A DNA stretch of 64,000 bases from Lachnospiraceae bacterium (lineage in GTDB: Bacteria > Bacillota > Clostridia > Lachnospirales > Lachnospiraceae), in NCBI GenBank assembly GCA_910575555.1, contig CAJTFX010000009.1, positions 1 through 64,000 on the forward strand. Direction: 5' to 3'. This document shows positions 1 to 7,571 of the stretch, one piece after another; position 1 is the stretch's first letter; every line of letters starts with the position of its first letter. A program made the translations under genes and the position numbers. Below the pieces are notes generated by a model that saw only the letters and a program-made list of their open reading frames with translations, did no database searches and was not told the origin of the DNA.

Positions 1-88
1 CTTAATTGACAAAACACAATGTTAGCTTGCAATCATACTCCTTAAACTGCGGCATACACAACTGTTTTATTTGTGTTTTCTTGTACCT

Positions 89-247
89 CTATTTTGGTAT
101 CAAGTGCTTCATGCCCTGCGATTTCGCGCCAGGGTTGTCGTTGCCGTAACCTTCCAGCAGGTTGATAACGCCCCACACGCCAAGGCCAGCGCCCAGCGCG
201 ATAACCAGTACCTTCAAAGTGTCGATTGCGCTCGTAAAAAATTCCAT
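89..247 (-). pseudogene. maff2: Maff2-family membrane protein, C-terminus replaced
   Basis: A 52-residue reading frame too short for ordinary ORF calling. It begins MEFFTSAIDTLKVLV, runs through one glycine-rich hydrophobic segment and reaches GYGNDNPGAKSQG, the hallmark of the small Maff2 membrane protein that follows virD4 in Tn1549-like conjugative transposons. The family normally continues with a second glycine-rich hydrophobic segment. Here the frame runs into MKHLIPK and stops, so the second half is missing and DNA left of about position 105 is of another origin. Its expected neighbour virD4 is 7.3 kb away because a transposon sits between them. The truncated product may be non-functional. 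Confidence 0.7.
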
Positions 248-283
248 ACATTTGTCCGAAACCCAAACCCACGAAACGCCTTA

Positions 284-343
284 TTTTGTCGTTTTGTCAC
301 AATCCGTGCAGAACACAAACCATAGATTCCAATGGTTTTGTCG
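284..343. repeat. Left-end TTTTGTCG recombinase-site cluster
   Basis: TTTTGTCG occurs at 284-291 and 336-343, with the one-mismatch copy TTTTGTCA at 292-299. The same octamer recurs in both orientations at the other end of the recombinase-trio element. Repeated short sites confined to both termini are expected for arm or core binding sites of tyrosine recombinases; that role is inferred. Confidence 0.55.
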
Positions 344-411
344 TTCCAGATTTGTGTATCCCGGGATCTGGGTTCTTTTCCTTTCTTAAATTTTTATTTT
401 TTGTTTTGGGA

Positions 412-476
412 TAAAAAAGAGGGCTTCTGTATCCGGGACGCTCATTAAAAGCGGCCATATATACAAAAAGCCCTCT
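412..476 (-). terminator. Terminator near the left end of the trio transposon
   Basis: The arms at 418-426 and 468-476 pair perfectly (AGAGGGCTT with AAGCCCTCT), with a partly paired 41-base loop. Read on the minus strand the stem is followed by a run of T. It would stop transcription leaving the transposon operon towards maff2. Confidence 0.6.
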
Positions 477-565
477 GGTTTTCAGGTTCCATATTCAGTT
501 GTCATCCAGCCCCATTGTTAAGTGGGGGAGCGTATCCTTATCTTCATAGGTTTCCTCCATATATT

Positions 566-593
566 CAAAAAGCCGTATCCAGGATAACCGGCT
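566..593 (-). terminator. Rho-independent terminator after the zinc-ribbon gene
   Basis: On the minus strand AGCCGGTTATCC pairs with GGATACGGCT across a very small loop, and TTTTTG follows. It lies 25 bases beyond the stop of the zinc-ribbon gene, the usual position for the operon terminator. Confidence 0.65.
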
Positions 594-617
594 CCCTGTG
601 CTGTGTTATCTCCATAT

Positions 618-1925
618 TTATATCAGCCTCGACTGCCTGTGAATCCTCCCATCGCAAAACGGGCAGCCTGTCCCTTTCTGGCGGACCTGGACTGTGCACT
701 GCCAGTGGTGGCCTTTTTCACAGACCCACCAGACTTTCCTTGTTGAAAACGGCCTGACCTGCTCCGGTGTAAGCCCCATATTTCTCTGGCAGTCCCATTC
801 CCTGGCCAGCCTGGGGCTGTATGTCGCAAGGTCGGATTCCCCCGGGATGACCGGGTGCCGGTCCAGCAGGCGCGTGCAGACAGGGCAGCCGCTCCCTGCG
901 GCCCGTTCATAGACCTCCGCTTTCCAGGAGTGCCCTTTCCTGCATCTCCACCACACTTTCTTCCGGGTCTGGTACATGACGGTCTCCGGTGTGGATCCCT
1001 GGTTTTTCCCATAGTCCCATTCCCCGGCCAGCTCCGGATGGACTGATGCCAGATCATTTTCGCCCGGCAGCACTTTCCGGTTCCCGCAGTACGGGCAGCC
1101 GTTCCCGCGTCTCCTGCCCGGCAGTTTCGCCTTCCAGGAATGCCCCTTTCTGCACCGCCACCAGATATCCTTCTGGCTCCCGGCGGTTATCTCCGATGGA
1201 AGGAACGTATTTTTTTCAAAATCCCATTCATCCATAAGCTCCGGGCACCTGCTCTGCGCGTCATTGAAGCCCTCCAGAATCTTTTTGCCGCAGCAGTAGG
1301 GGCAGCCGCATCCATTTCTCCGGTTGGAGATCTTTGCTTTCCATGAATGGCCGCAGCGGCCAGTCCACCATACCGACCGTTGGCTCATGCCCGTGACATC
1401 CTCCGGCCTTAAGCCCCCGTTCCTTTCATGGTCCCATTGTGCCGTAAGCTCCGGATCCGCTGTCGCAAGGTCATTGAACCCAGGCATCACTTTCCTGCCA
1501 GCACAGTAGCGGCAGCCTTTCCCAGCCGCCCGGCTTGATACCGCCGCCTGCCAGCTGTGCCCTTCTGCACAACGCCACCAGACCCTTTTTGCAGTGCCTC
1601 CGGCAACATCCTCAGGACGAAGGCTCCCATTTTTGCCAACATCCCATTCCTCCGCAAGCAGAGGGGCCACTGTCGCAAGGTCATTTACTCCGGGGATCAG
1701 CCGGTTCCCAGCGCAATACGGGCAGCCAGCCCCGGCCGTCCGGCTGTAGACGGCGGCCATCCAGCTGTGTCCTTTACGGCACCTCCACCAGACCTTTTTC
1801 ACGGATCCCGGCTGCACGTCTTCCGGCGTCAGTCCCTTGTTCCTTATCCCGTCCCATTCTTCCGCAAGGGCGGGATTCCTTGCCTTTAAGTCTGTCTGTC
1901 CCCTGATCAATGGGTACTGGTTCAT
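618..1925 (-). CDS. Six-repeat zinc-ribbon protein (DUF4379 type), transposon cargo
   Basis: A 435-residue protein made of six consecutive units of about 65 residues. Each unit runs from an EEWD...KN...P-like stretch through VWWRCRKGHSW to GCPYC, followed by a (N/S)DLAT spacer. The cysteine and histidine pattern (C-x-x-G-H-S-W ... C-P-x-C) is that of the DUF4379/probable zinc-ribbon family, whose function is unknown to me. Unit 3 differs: WWTGRCGHSW moves the first cysteine next to GH. The gene starts inside the stop codon of the upstream TnpC-like gene (ATGA at 1922-1925), so it is translationally coupled and probably part of the transposition machinery or its passenger. A nucleic-acid-binding role is likely but inferred. 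Confidence 0.8.
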   Translation of the reverse strand: MNQYPLIRGQTDLKARNPALAEEWDGIRNKGLTPEDVQPGSVKKVWWRCRKGHSWMAAVYSRTAGAGCPYCAGNRLIPGVNDLATVAPLLAEEWDVGKNGSLRPEDVAGGTAKRVWWRCAEGHSWQAAVSSRAAGKGCRYCAGRKVMPGFNDLATADPELTAQWDHERNGGLRPEDVTGMSQRSVWWTGRCGHSWKAKISNRRNGCGCPYCCGKKILEGFNDAQSRCPELMDEWDFEKNTFLPSEITAGSQKDIWWRCRKGHSWKAKLPGRRRGNGCPYCGNRKVLPGENDLASVHPELAGEWDYGKNQGSTPETVMYQTRKKVWWRCRKGHSWKAEVYERAAGSGCPVCTRLLDRHPVIPGESDLATYSPRLAREWDCQRNMGLTPEQVRPFSTRKVWWVCEKGHHWQCTVQVRQKGTGCPFCDGRIHRQSRLI

Positions 1926-2650
1926 TCTTCTGCCTGCCTCCTCATCTCATCAAGGAGCTGTTCCTCCCTGGTCTTTGGTTTTTCCTTCGCTTTCTGTGCA
2001 CCGCCGAACGGGTCGGGGCGTGTCCCTTCTATCAGGTCCCCCAATGCCGCCTGCGTCACGTTCCCGGCAGTCCTGACTGGAAGATGCGCTTCCTGCATCA
2101 GCTGCCTTGCCAGGTCAGGGTACAGGTACTTCTCCAGCATCCTGCGGAGGTACGCATTCTCCCTCCGCAGCCCTCTGTTTTCTTTCTCTAATGCCCGGTA
2201 AAGTTCCTCTGACCGCTGCATTTCCTTCTTCATCACCCCCGCCTGCTTTTCGGATTCCGCTTTCCGTGAGACTGCGTTCCTGTAGTTTATCTCCATCTCT
2301 GTATATCTGTCATAGACGGATTTCCAGTACGCATCCATGTCGTTCAGCTTGCCTTTTAAATCCGAAAGATCCTGGCAGGTCCTGACCAGGCCGTCAGCAT
2401 CAATGCTTTTATATACCAGCAGTGCATCGGTTCCGGTCCTGGAAGCCCCCGCCTTCAGCTCGTCCAGCCGCCTGCGGACGCCCCTGTTCCTGCGGAATTC
2501 ATACTCTTTAGCAGGGACGCCCTGCCTCCCGGCATACTTCGCCAGGTCCGTAAACCTGATGTCCCTCGCATTGCCGCAGGCCACATCCGCATAATACTTT
2601 TCCAGTATGCTGACCAGCAGCGCTTCATCTGTCTTGTTTGGTCTTGCCAT
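1922..2650 (-). CDS. tnpC: TnpC-like transposon accessory protein (coiled coil)
   Basis: 242 residues from the ATG at 2650, chosen because GGAGGGAG precedes it and the product begins MARPNKTDEALL; a longer frame exists upstream but overlaps the recombinase gene further. An N-terminal helical domain of about 75 residues is followed by a heptad-rich region with many K, E, R and Q residues (about residues 90-190) and a short C-terminal tail. This layout, and its position directly after the recombinases, match Tn554 TnpC, a non-recombinase factor that influences transposition efficiency and orientation. It overlaps the preceding gene by 26 bases and the following zinc-ribbon gene by 4. The family call rests on context and architecture, not on a catalytic motif. 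Confidence 0.65.
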   Translation of the reverse strand: MARPNKTDEALLVSILEKYYADVACGNARDIRFTDLAKYAGRQGVPAKEYEFRRNRGVRRRLDELKAGASRTGTDALLVYKSIDADGLVRTCQDLSDLKGKLNDMDAYWKSVYDRYTEMEINYRNAVSRKAESEKQAGVMKKEMQRSEELYRALEKENRGLRRENAYLRRMLEKYLYPDLARQLMQEAHLPVRTAGNVTQAALGDLIEGTRPDPFGGAQKAKEKPKTREEQLLDEMRRQAEE

Positions 2651-4178
2651 TTTTCTCTCCCTCCATCTTCCTCTCCAGCGCTTTCCTGTAACACGCGCTG
2701 CTGTTCTGCAGCCGCAGGAGCGCGGACGTGATATCCTCCTGCGCACCGTTCCCGCGGCGTACCTGTTCAATCATCTCCATCAGGAACATCCCGTCCTCAT
2801 CCACTTTTTCCCGGAATCCCTCCTGGACGGCAAGCCTCAGCCCATCCTGGTCAGGATAGTAATGGATGCAGTTCCTGCAGTCGCCGAAATGCCCGCCTTC
2901 ACGGTAGTTTTTCATGCATTCGGAAATATCGCCTCCGGGGAGGCCTGCATAATCACAGTGCCCGCCTTCCACCTCCGTCATGCCATGCCTGTCCCCCATG
3001 CGCAGCTTCAACGATCCGTCCAGTGTGACCTTCCCACGGTTCTCACGGTATTTCTCATAAACGGCGCTCTCCACCACAGCAGAAAGGTTCGCATAATAGC
3101 TGGCACTGATATCAATGCTCTCATGGCCGGCCAGCTCCCTGCATATCACAGGGGAACCGCCGGACAGGATCAGGTTTATCATGGCAAGGTGCCGTGTGTC
3201 CCCGAGGCTGACCGGATAATCCGCACTCCCTGTCACCTTCTCCTTGAATTCGCCAAGCCTGCGGCGCATCTGGCAGTAAGTCATATATCCCAGCTGTGTC
3301 GCACGTGCCGGGGAAAATAAAGTGTCTTTTTCATGGGGGCGGCGTTTCTCCCCAGCCGCTTTATAAGCGAGGATCTCCCCCGCAAGCCATTCCGGCACCT
3401 CGTATTCATGGAGGGTATAATCCGCATGGATCGTGTAGCCGACTTTCTGCAGCCTTTTCTTCAGTCTTGTCCGGCGTACAGTAAGGATCCACCTCCCATC
3501 CCGGTTATAGATACAGTCGCCTGGCAGAAGGAGGAATTCCGTCGCCCGCAGGGGCAGGATGCTGGTAAGCCTCCACCAAAGGTATGCCGGGAAAAAGTAG
3601 TCCTTTGTGTCTTCACCAGCAGTTCCCCAGAACTCATTGACATACCGGTCAAATCTCAGGTAATACCGGAAATCCGCCAGCTTCCTCGGTTTACGGGCCC
3701 ATCCGTCCAGCGTCCGGTTTTCCTCGATCCGCTCCATGACGGCCCCTATGTACCCGGGTGAATCAGGAATCATACCCAGGAACTGGAGTGCATGGCTGAT
3801 ATGTACATCCCATGTGCATGCTTCCCCGAATCCACAGCACCCCAGCCTGACCAGGGAGCTGCTGACCCCGGCAACCGAACTGGCCGCCATTGTCCCAAGC
3901 AGCAGCACTGTATAGGACTTCACATAATCCAGGAAGCACCCCTCGTCACAGCCGGTCCACTCCTGGACTGTGCCGCCACCGGTCTCGAAGCGGATGTTCC
4001 TGCGTTTCACTTCATCCGTGATCCGCCATTCCGCATCCGGGAATGAGCCCCTGTCGATCACTCCTTTTGCGGCATACTCGGCAAATTTCCTCTCCGCCTG
4101 CAAGCGCGTTCCGGTGTCCATTTCACGGATGAGCAGCACTTTTGTATACCCTTTATGCATCTGCACATCTGCTATCAT
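2625..4178 (-). CDS. Tyrosine recombinase, third member of the trio
   Basis: 517 residues. The C-terminal catalytic domain shows Arg211 in LPLRATEF, Arg329-His330 in GDTRHLAMI, His352 in LAGHESID and a tyrosine pair at 361-362 (SASYYANL). The first histidine of the usual H-x-x-R box is replaced by Gly326. A cysteine cluster near the C-terminus (CRNCIHYYPDQ) may bind zinc, a trait shared with Tn554 TnpB-type proteins as I recall them. It overlaps the second recombinase by 26 bases and the TnpC-like gene by 26, so the set is translated as a coupled unit. It is expected to act with the other two recombinases on the element ends rather than alone. Confidence 0.8.
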   Translation of the reverse strand: MIADVQMHKGYTKVLLIREMDTGTRLQAERKFAEYAAKGVIDRGSFPDAEWRITDEVKRRNIRFETGGGTVQEWTGCDEGCFLDYVKSYTVLLLGTMAASSVAGVSSSLVRLGCCGFGEACTWDVHISHALQFLGMIPDSPGYIGAVMERIEENRTLDGWARKPRKLADFRYYLRFDRYVNEFWGTAGEDTKDYFFPAYLWWRLTSILPLRATEFLLLPGDCIYNRDGRWILTVRRTRLKKRLQKVGYTIHADYTLHEYEVPEWLAGEILAYKAAGEKRRPHEKDTLFSPARATQLGYMTYCQMRRRLGEFKEKVTGSADYPVSLGDTRHLAMINLILSGGSPVICRELAGHESIDISASYYANLSAVVESAVYEKYRENRGKVTLDGSLKLRMGDRHGMTEVEGGHCDYAGLPGGDISECMKNYREGGHFGDCRNCIHYYPDQDGLRLAVQEGFREKVDEDGMFLMEMIEQVRRGNGAQEDITSALLRLQNSSACYRKALERKMEGEKNGKTKQDR

Positions 4179-5994
4179 CTGTATCTTTCAGCCTCCTTTC
4201 CAGCATCCCTGTCATGGTCTCCATATCCGCGCCGGGGTAAAGCATCGGAAGGCTTTCGAGCATCTGCCCGACAGCCGGTATGATCCCTCTGGACAGGATG
4301 TTTTTCAGGCGTTCCCGTTCCGGCCCGGATGCCCTGTTTTTCAGTTCCGTTATCGCGGTGTATTCCTTCATCAGCAGATGGAAGGCCGCTTTCGTAAAGA
4401 TCTCATAGCCGCAGCCGATGCAGCCGCCCCTGAGGGAGTCGCAGCAGGGCATCCCGACAGCAGTACGCAGGCAGAGCGTCTCCGGCTGCCTGGATGCCGC
4501 CGCGCCGCTTGCGGCCATCTGCAGGGCATCCCCGAGCCTGCCTTCCGGGATGGACGCGACAATCTCCCGGCTGGCCTCCAGTGACCGTTCGACAAGGAGC
4601 GCGGCTTCTTCCAGCTGCCCGGCGTCCAGGCCAATGCACCGGATCAGTTCAGTCTGCCGCGGGACATCCAGCCGCCGGTATCCGTCACCCGCATACCTTT
4701 CCAGCAGCAGTGCCGGAATGAAGCCAAAGATGCCCCTCTCAAACATTTCCCGCAGGATGAATTCCGGGCGGTATCCGGAAAAAGCAGCATCCTTCAGGTA
4801 GATATCCGTGATCCCCGGCAGGGCGCCGATCCCTCCCTTGTGGCTCCTGGCAAGGGCCGCGAGCATATATCCCTTCGGCCTGCCAGGCCCGTCCGCCGTC
4901 ACCAGCTCGATCCCCTGGAGATAGGACTTGTTCGCCCTTCTGGTCTGGAACCTCCGCTCTCCAAGCGCTTCTATGAACTGCGTGCCAAAAAATCTCCTGA
5001 TCGATACAATGTCCTGGACTGGCCGTACCAGGGGCTCGTTTTCTTTATGGTGGAGGAGCTTTATGGTAATGATCAGCCCCATGGCCGCTTTCAGTGATTC
5101 CGGTATAAATAACTTCAGCTCCGGCACACCCTGGTACCTTTCTGTCTTGGATGGGTACATCGGCAGGTATTTCAGCCTCAACAGCAGCTCTTCTGAAACG
5201 CCCCTGGCATCCGCATCCCGGTAGCTTCCGGAGCGGAGCATCCCTTCCACCGTGTCCGGCGGGTAGGGCAGTGATGGAACCGGCAGCCGGGTGATGTCCG
5301 TCTGCCTTAACGCCCCCAGGAAATGGAGCGCCGCAAAGAGCCACAGGTCGGCATAGCGGACAGAATCCAGGGCTTTTATGACCAGCCCGTTCGCCTCCCA
5401 TGATGCCTCATTGAATACGCAGTACGCCATCACGCTGAATTCCCTGACCGGATAAGCCTCTTTCCGTATTTCCGCCTGCCGCCTGGGATGGATGTCGTAT
5501 CTGCAGCTGCTGTCCCCTGACACCTCCGCAGCAAACTTCGCAAACAGCTTTGTGCTCCTGACGGGAAGCATTTCCGATGTCTTTTCCATAAGGCAGTCAA
5601 GCTCTTCTGCACTGTATCCGGACAGCTCACGGCCGCAGGCAGAAAGGATGAAATCAAGTATCTTCCACCCGCTCGGTTCATCGCTGATCCCTTCCCGGGC
5701 CACAAACTTCCGGTAGCGCCGGCATGTCTCCGGCAGCTGCCCGCTGTATGTATCCAGCAGGACCGACAGCTTTTCCCGCGGTGTTCTCTGATAAGCGGAC
5801 AGCCACAGGCGGATCGGGCCGCGCATGCTTTCGTAGTCGCTGACCGCCATCTCCCTGCCGCTGCCTTCCGGGGCCTGCCCGAACCATCCGTTCCTGTCCA
5901 GGAACCCGAGGAGGTCATCCCTGCACCTGCAGATGTCCCGGTATGCCGACTGCACCTGCGCCGCATCTTTTAAGACCTCATCAAACAGTATCAT
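4153..5994 (-). CDS. Tyrosine recombinase, second member of the trio
   Basis: 613 residues from the ATG at 5994, preceded by GGATGGGGGG. This is the most divergent of the three. Candidate catalytic residues are Arg230 (GALRQTDIT), Arg352 (QTRRANKSY), His385 (ARSHKGG) and Tyr399 (TDIYLKD), an order matching R, R, H, Y of the family; the spacing from His to Tyr is longer than usual. The C-terminus carries a cysteine-rich stretch (CCDSLRGGCIGCGYE) likely to bind metal. Overlaps of 14 and 26 bases with its neighbours indicate coupled translation. Assignment as a recombinase depends on these motifs and on the trio context; loss of strand-exchange activity is possible. Confidence 0.7.
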   Translation of the reverse strand: MILFDEVLKDAAQVQSAYRDICRCRDDLLGFLDRNGWFGQAPEGSGREMAVSDYESMRGPIRLWLSAYQRTPREKLSVLLDTYSGQLPETCRRYRKFVAREGISDEPSGWKILDFILSACGRELSGYSAEELDCLMEKTSEMLPVRSTKLFAKFAAEVSGDSSCRYDIHPRRQAEIRKEAYPVREFSVMAYCVFNEASWEANGLVIKALDSVRYADLWLFAALHFLGALRQTDITRLPVPSLPYPPDTVEGMLRSGSYRDADARGVSEELLLRLKYLPMYPSKTERYQGVPELKLFIPESLKAAMGLIITIKLLHHKENEPLVRPVQDIVSIRRFFGTQFIEALGERRFQTRRANKSYLQGIELVTADGPGRPKGYMLAALARSHKGGIGALPGITDIYLKDAAFSGYRPEFILREMFERGIFGFIPALLLERYAGDGYRRLDVPRQTELIRCIGLDAGQLEEAALLVERSLEASREIVASIPEGRLGDALQMAASGAAASRQPETLCLRTAVGMPCCDSLRGGCIGCGYEIFTKAAFHLLMKEYTAITELKNRASGPERERLKNILSRGIIPAVGQMLESLPMLYPGADMETMTGMLERRLKDTDDSRCADA

Positions 5995-7285
5995 CTTCAA
6001 AATCCCCCCATCCTGACACGAGCATGGTCACCAGACGGCCACTGGATGCCTCCAGCTCCCTTGTAATGTCACCTTTGTTCTGGAGATACAGGAACGAGCT
6101 TTCCGGGCTGCTGTCACCCCTCCAGTACTGGATGCTCCCGATATCCTCGCCCCTGAGTACGAGCTGGACCGTGAACCAGTGGCGCAGCGCATGTGTCCCA
6201 AGCTGGTTCTCATACAGTACCTGTCCATAGAGCCTCAGTTCCGGGTCGCTGCTCTTTATCAGGTATGGGCGGAGATGCCCATCCACCAACTCACGGAACC
6301 TCGTCCGGTAAGTCTCATAGGTCATGGCTTCCCCATTCCTGTTGATGAACATGGGGCAGTAGTCCCTGTCGAACTCCCGCCCGGAAAGGAACTCCCTGTG
6401 CAGCTCGTATGCCTTGCAGAAAGCCCCCAGGAATGCGGGGTAGACACCCTGCCTGCGCTCTTTCTTGATCATCCCGACCTCAACGTCATCATCCCGTATC
6501 CGGATTTCCTGTTCAACATCGACCACGGCGCTGACTACACGCCCGCCAAGCTCAGTGAATGTGATCCCCCTCCCCAGGGGGCTGCATTCCTGCCGCACGC
6601 TGCATACCTCCCCGGCGCGCAGCCCCGCGAATGCCTGCAGGCAGAGTCCGAAGGCGATGTCCCTGGCATAACGGAAAGCCATCGGGATCAGTACCTCAAA
6701 GGCTTTATAAGGGATATCCCGAAAGATCTTTTTCCTCACCGGCATCCCGGAAACCTGGAACACGGGGACTGCTTTAAGGAAACGCCGCCCATGTCTGTCA
6801 TACGCGGCTTCGTCGCGGTACAGCTCCGGACGGGTGACCTTCATAAACCCGCCGAACTTCCATACAAGGTTCGCCATAAAAGCAGTCACAGCGCCGATAC
6901 ATTTGGTGATGCTGTCCCTTCCCCGGTAGTCCCCGTCCGCTTTCTTTTCCGCTGCATAATAGTCAAAGTATTCCTGCAGCATCTCCGCTGTAATGCCGAA
7001 CACATGGCGGATCCCGAACCTCTTTCCATTGTCCACCAGGACATAGTTGAGCATCCCGCAGATGTAATACAGCTTCTTCTCCGCATTCGATGAGATCGGC
7101 TTATACACCTTGAAGCCCGCATAGTCCTGAAGCCTTGTGAACCGGGAGATGACACCATAGCCATTCCGTACCACTATGAATGACCTGGAATAGACCACCC
7201 CGTCTTCCGTTGCTGTCCGGATGGTATACACTCCATACCTCTGGATCTGTTCCGGCCTTTCCTCCGGATTCATTAAATCCAACAT
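5981..7285 (-). CDS. Tyrosine recombinase, first member of the trio
   Basis: 434 residues, start at 7285 with GGAGG nine bases upstream. The catalytic set is well preserved: Arg223 in AGLRAGEV, His365 and Arg368 in HALRHW, and the nucleophile Tyr400 in SFLYLQ. The usual GH before the tyrosine reads WRGDSS. This is the first gene of the operon and the closest to the right-end TTTTGTCG cluster, where its promoter must also lie. In Tn554 the comparable TnpA performs the strand exchange together with TnpB. Confidence 0.85.
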   Translation of the reverse strand: MLDLMNPEERPEQIQRYGVYTIRTATEDGVVYSRSFIVVRNGYGVISRFTRLQDYAGFKVYKPISSNAEKKLYYICGMLNYVLVDNGKRFGIRHVFGITAEMLQEYFDYYAAEKKADGDYRGRDSITKCIGAVTAFMANLVWKFGGFMKVTRPELYRDEAAYDRHGRRFLKAVPVFQVSGMPVRKKIFRDIPYKAFEVLIPMAFRYARDIAFGLCLQAFAGLRAGEVCSVRQECSPLGRGITFTELGGRVVSAVVDVEQEIRIRDDDVEVGMIKKERRQGVYPAFLGAFCKAYELHREFLSGREFDRDYCPMFINRNGEAMTYETYRTRFRELVDGHLRPYLIKSSDPELRLYGQVLYENQLGTHALRHWFTVQLVLRGEDIGSIQYWRGDSSPESSFLYLQNKGDITRELEASSGRLVTMLVSGWGDFEDDTV

Positions 7286-7344
7286 TTACTGTTACCTCCT
7301 TTTCCCCGCCTCATGGCGGGATCAGGCAACAGTATAACAGACAG

Positions 7345-7480
7345 CGACAAAACTCTGGTCATACCTCCAACGACAGAACCTTTTTTGTCGGGCAGTGAAT
7401 TGTCGCTTTCCCATGGTCAGCGACAAAACCCTCTAACGCCTGTAAATATGCGGTTTCCAGAAGATGAAGGGGTTTTGTCG
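7345..7480. repeat. Right-end TTTTGTCG/CGACAAAA site cluster
   Basis: Perfect octamers occur at 7345-7352 (CGACAAAA), 7383-7390 (TTTTGTCG), 7421-7428 (CGACAAAA) and 7473-7480 (TTTTGTCG). One-mismatch or shorter copies lie at 7371-7378 and 7399-7405. The mixed orientation and regular spacing in a gene-free stretch just upstream of the first recombinase suggest a recombinase-binding array that may also autoregulate the operon. The same octamer is found at the opposite end of the element. Confidence 0.6.
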
Positions 7481-7534
7481 TTGCGGTTTGGGGGAATTTC
7501 CTCCTTAAATTTGTTGTGATTGGTTGGATAGGGA

Positions 7535-7571
7535 CAAAAAAAGCCCGCCGGTTGAAAAGTCAATCGGCGGG
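7535..7571 (-). terminator. Terminator overlapping the virD4 stop codon
   Basis: CCCGCCG at 7544-7550 pairs with CGGCGGG at 7565-7571, and on the minus strand the stem is followed by seven T. The virD4 stop (7560-7562) lies in the loop. It would separate virD4 transcription from the transposon. Confidence 0.65.

Larger units (their letters stand above)
275..7500 (-). mobile_element. Tyrosine-recombinase-trio transposon (Tn554/RIT-like) between virD4 and maff2
   Basis: Five tightly overlapping minus-strand genes (three tyrosine recombinases, a TnpC-like coiled-coil protein and a zinc-ribbon repeat protein) form one operon flanked by clusters of the octamer TTTTGTCG. Virtually the same arrangement of recombinases is known in Tn554 (TnpA, TnpB, TnpC) and in RIT (recombinases in trio) elements. 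The segment is visibly richer in G and C than the flanks and interrupts the normally adjacent virD4 and maff2 genes. The exact termini were not resolved: the left end lies between 248 and about 284, the right end between about 7480 and 7535. No resistance gene is carried. Confidence 0.75.

Noticed and set aside
42-272. 76-codon minus-strand frame overlapping maff2
   Set aside because: It is the +1 shadow of the maff2 frame, which alone has the Maff2 signature.
2607-3320. Plus-strand frames opposite the trio recombinases (also 6179-7093)
   Set aside because: Shadows in G+C-rich DNA; no ribosome sites or recognisable domains, while the minus strand carries coupled recombinase genes.
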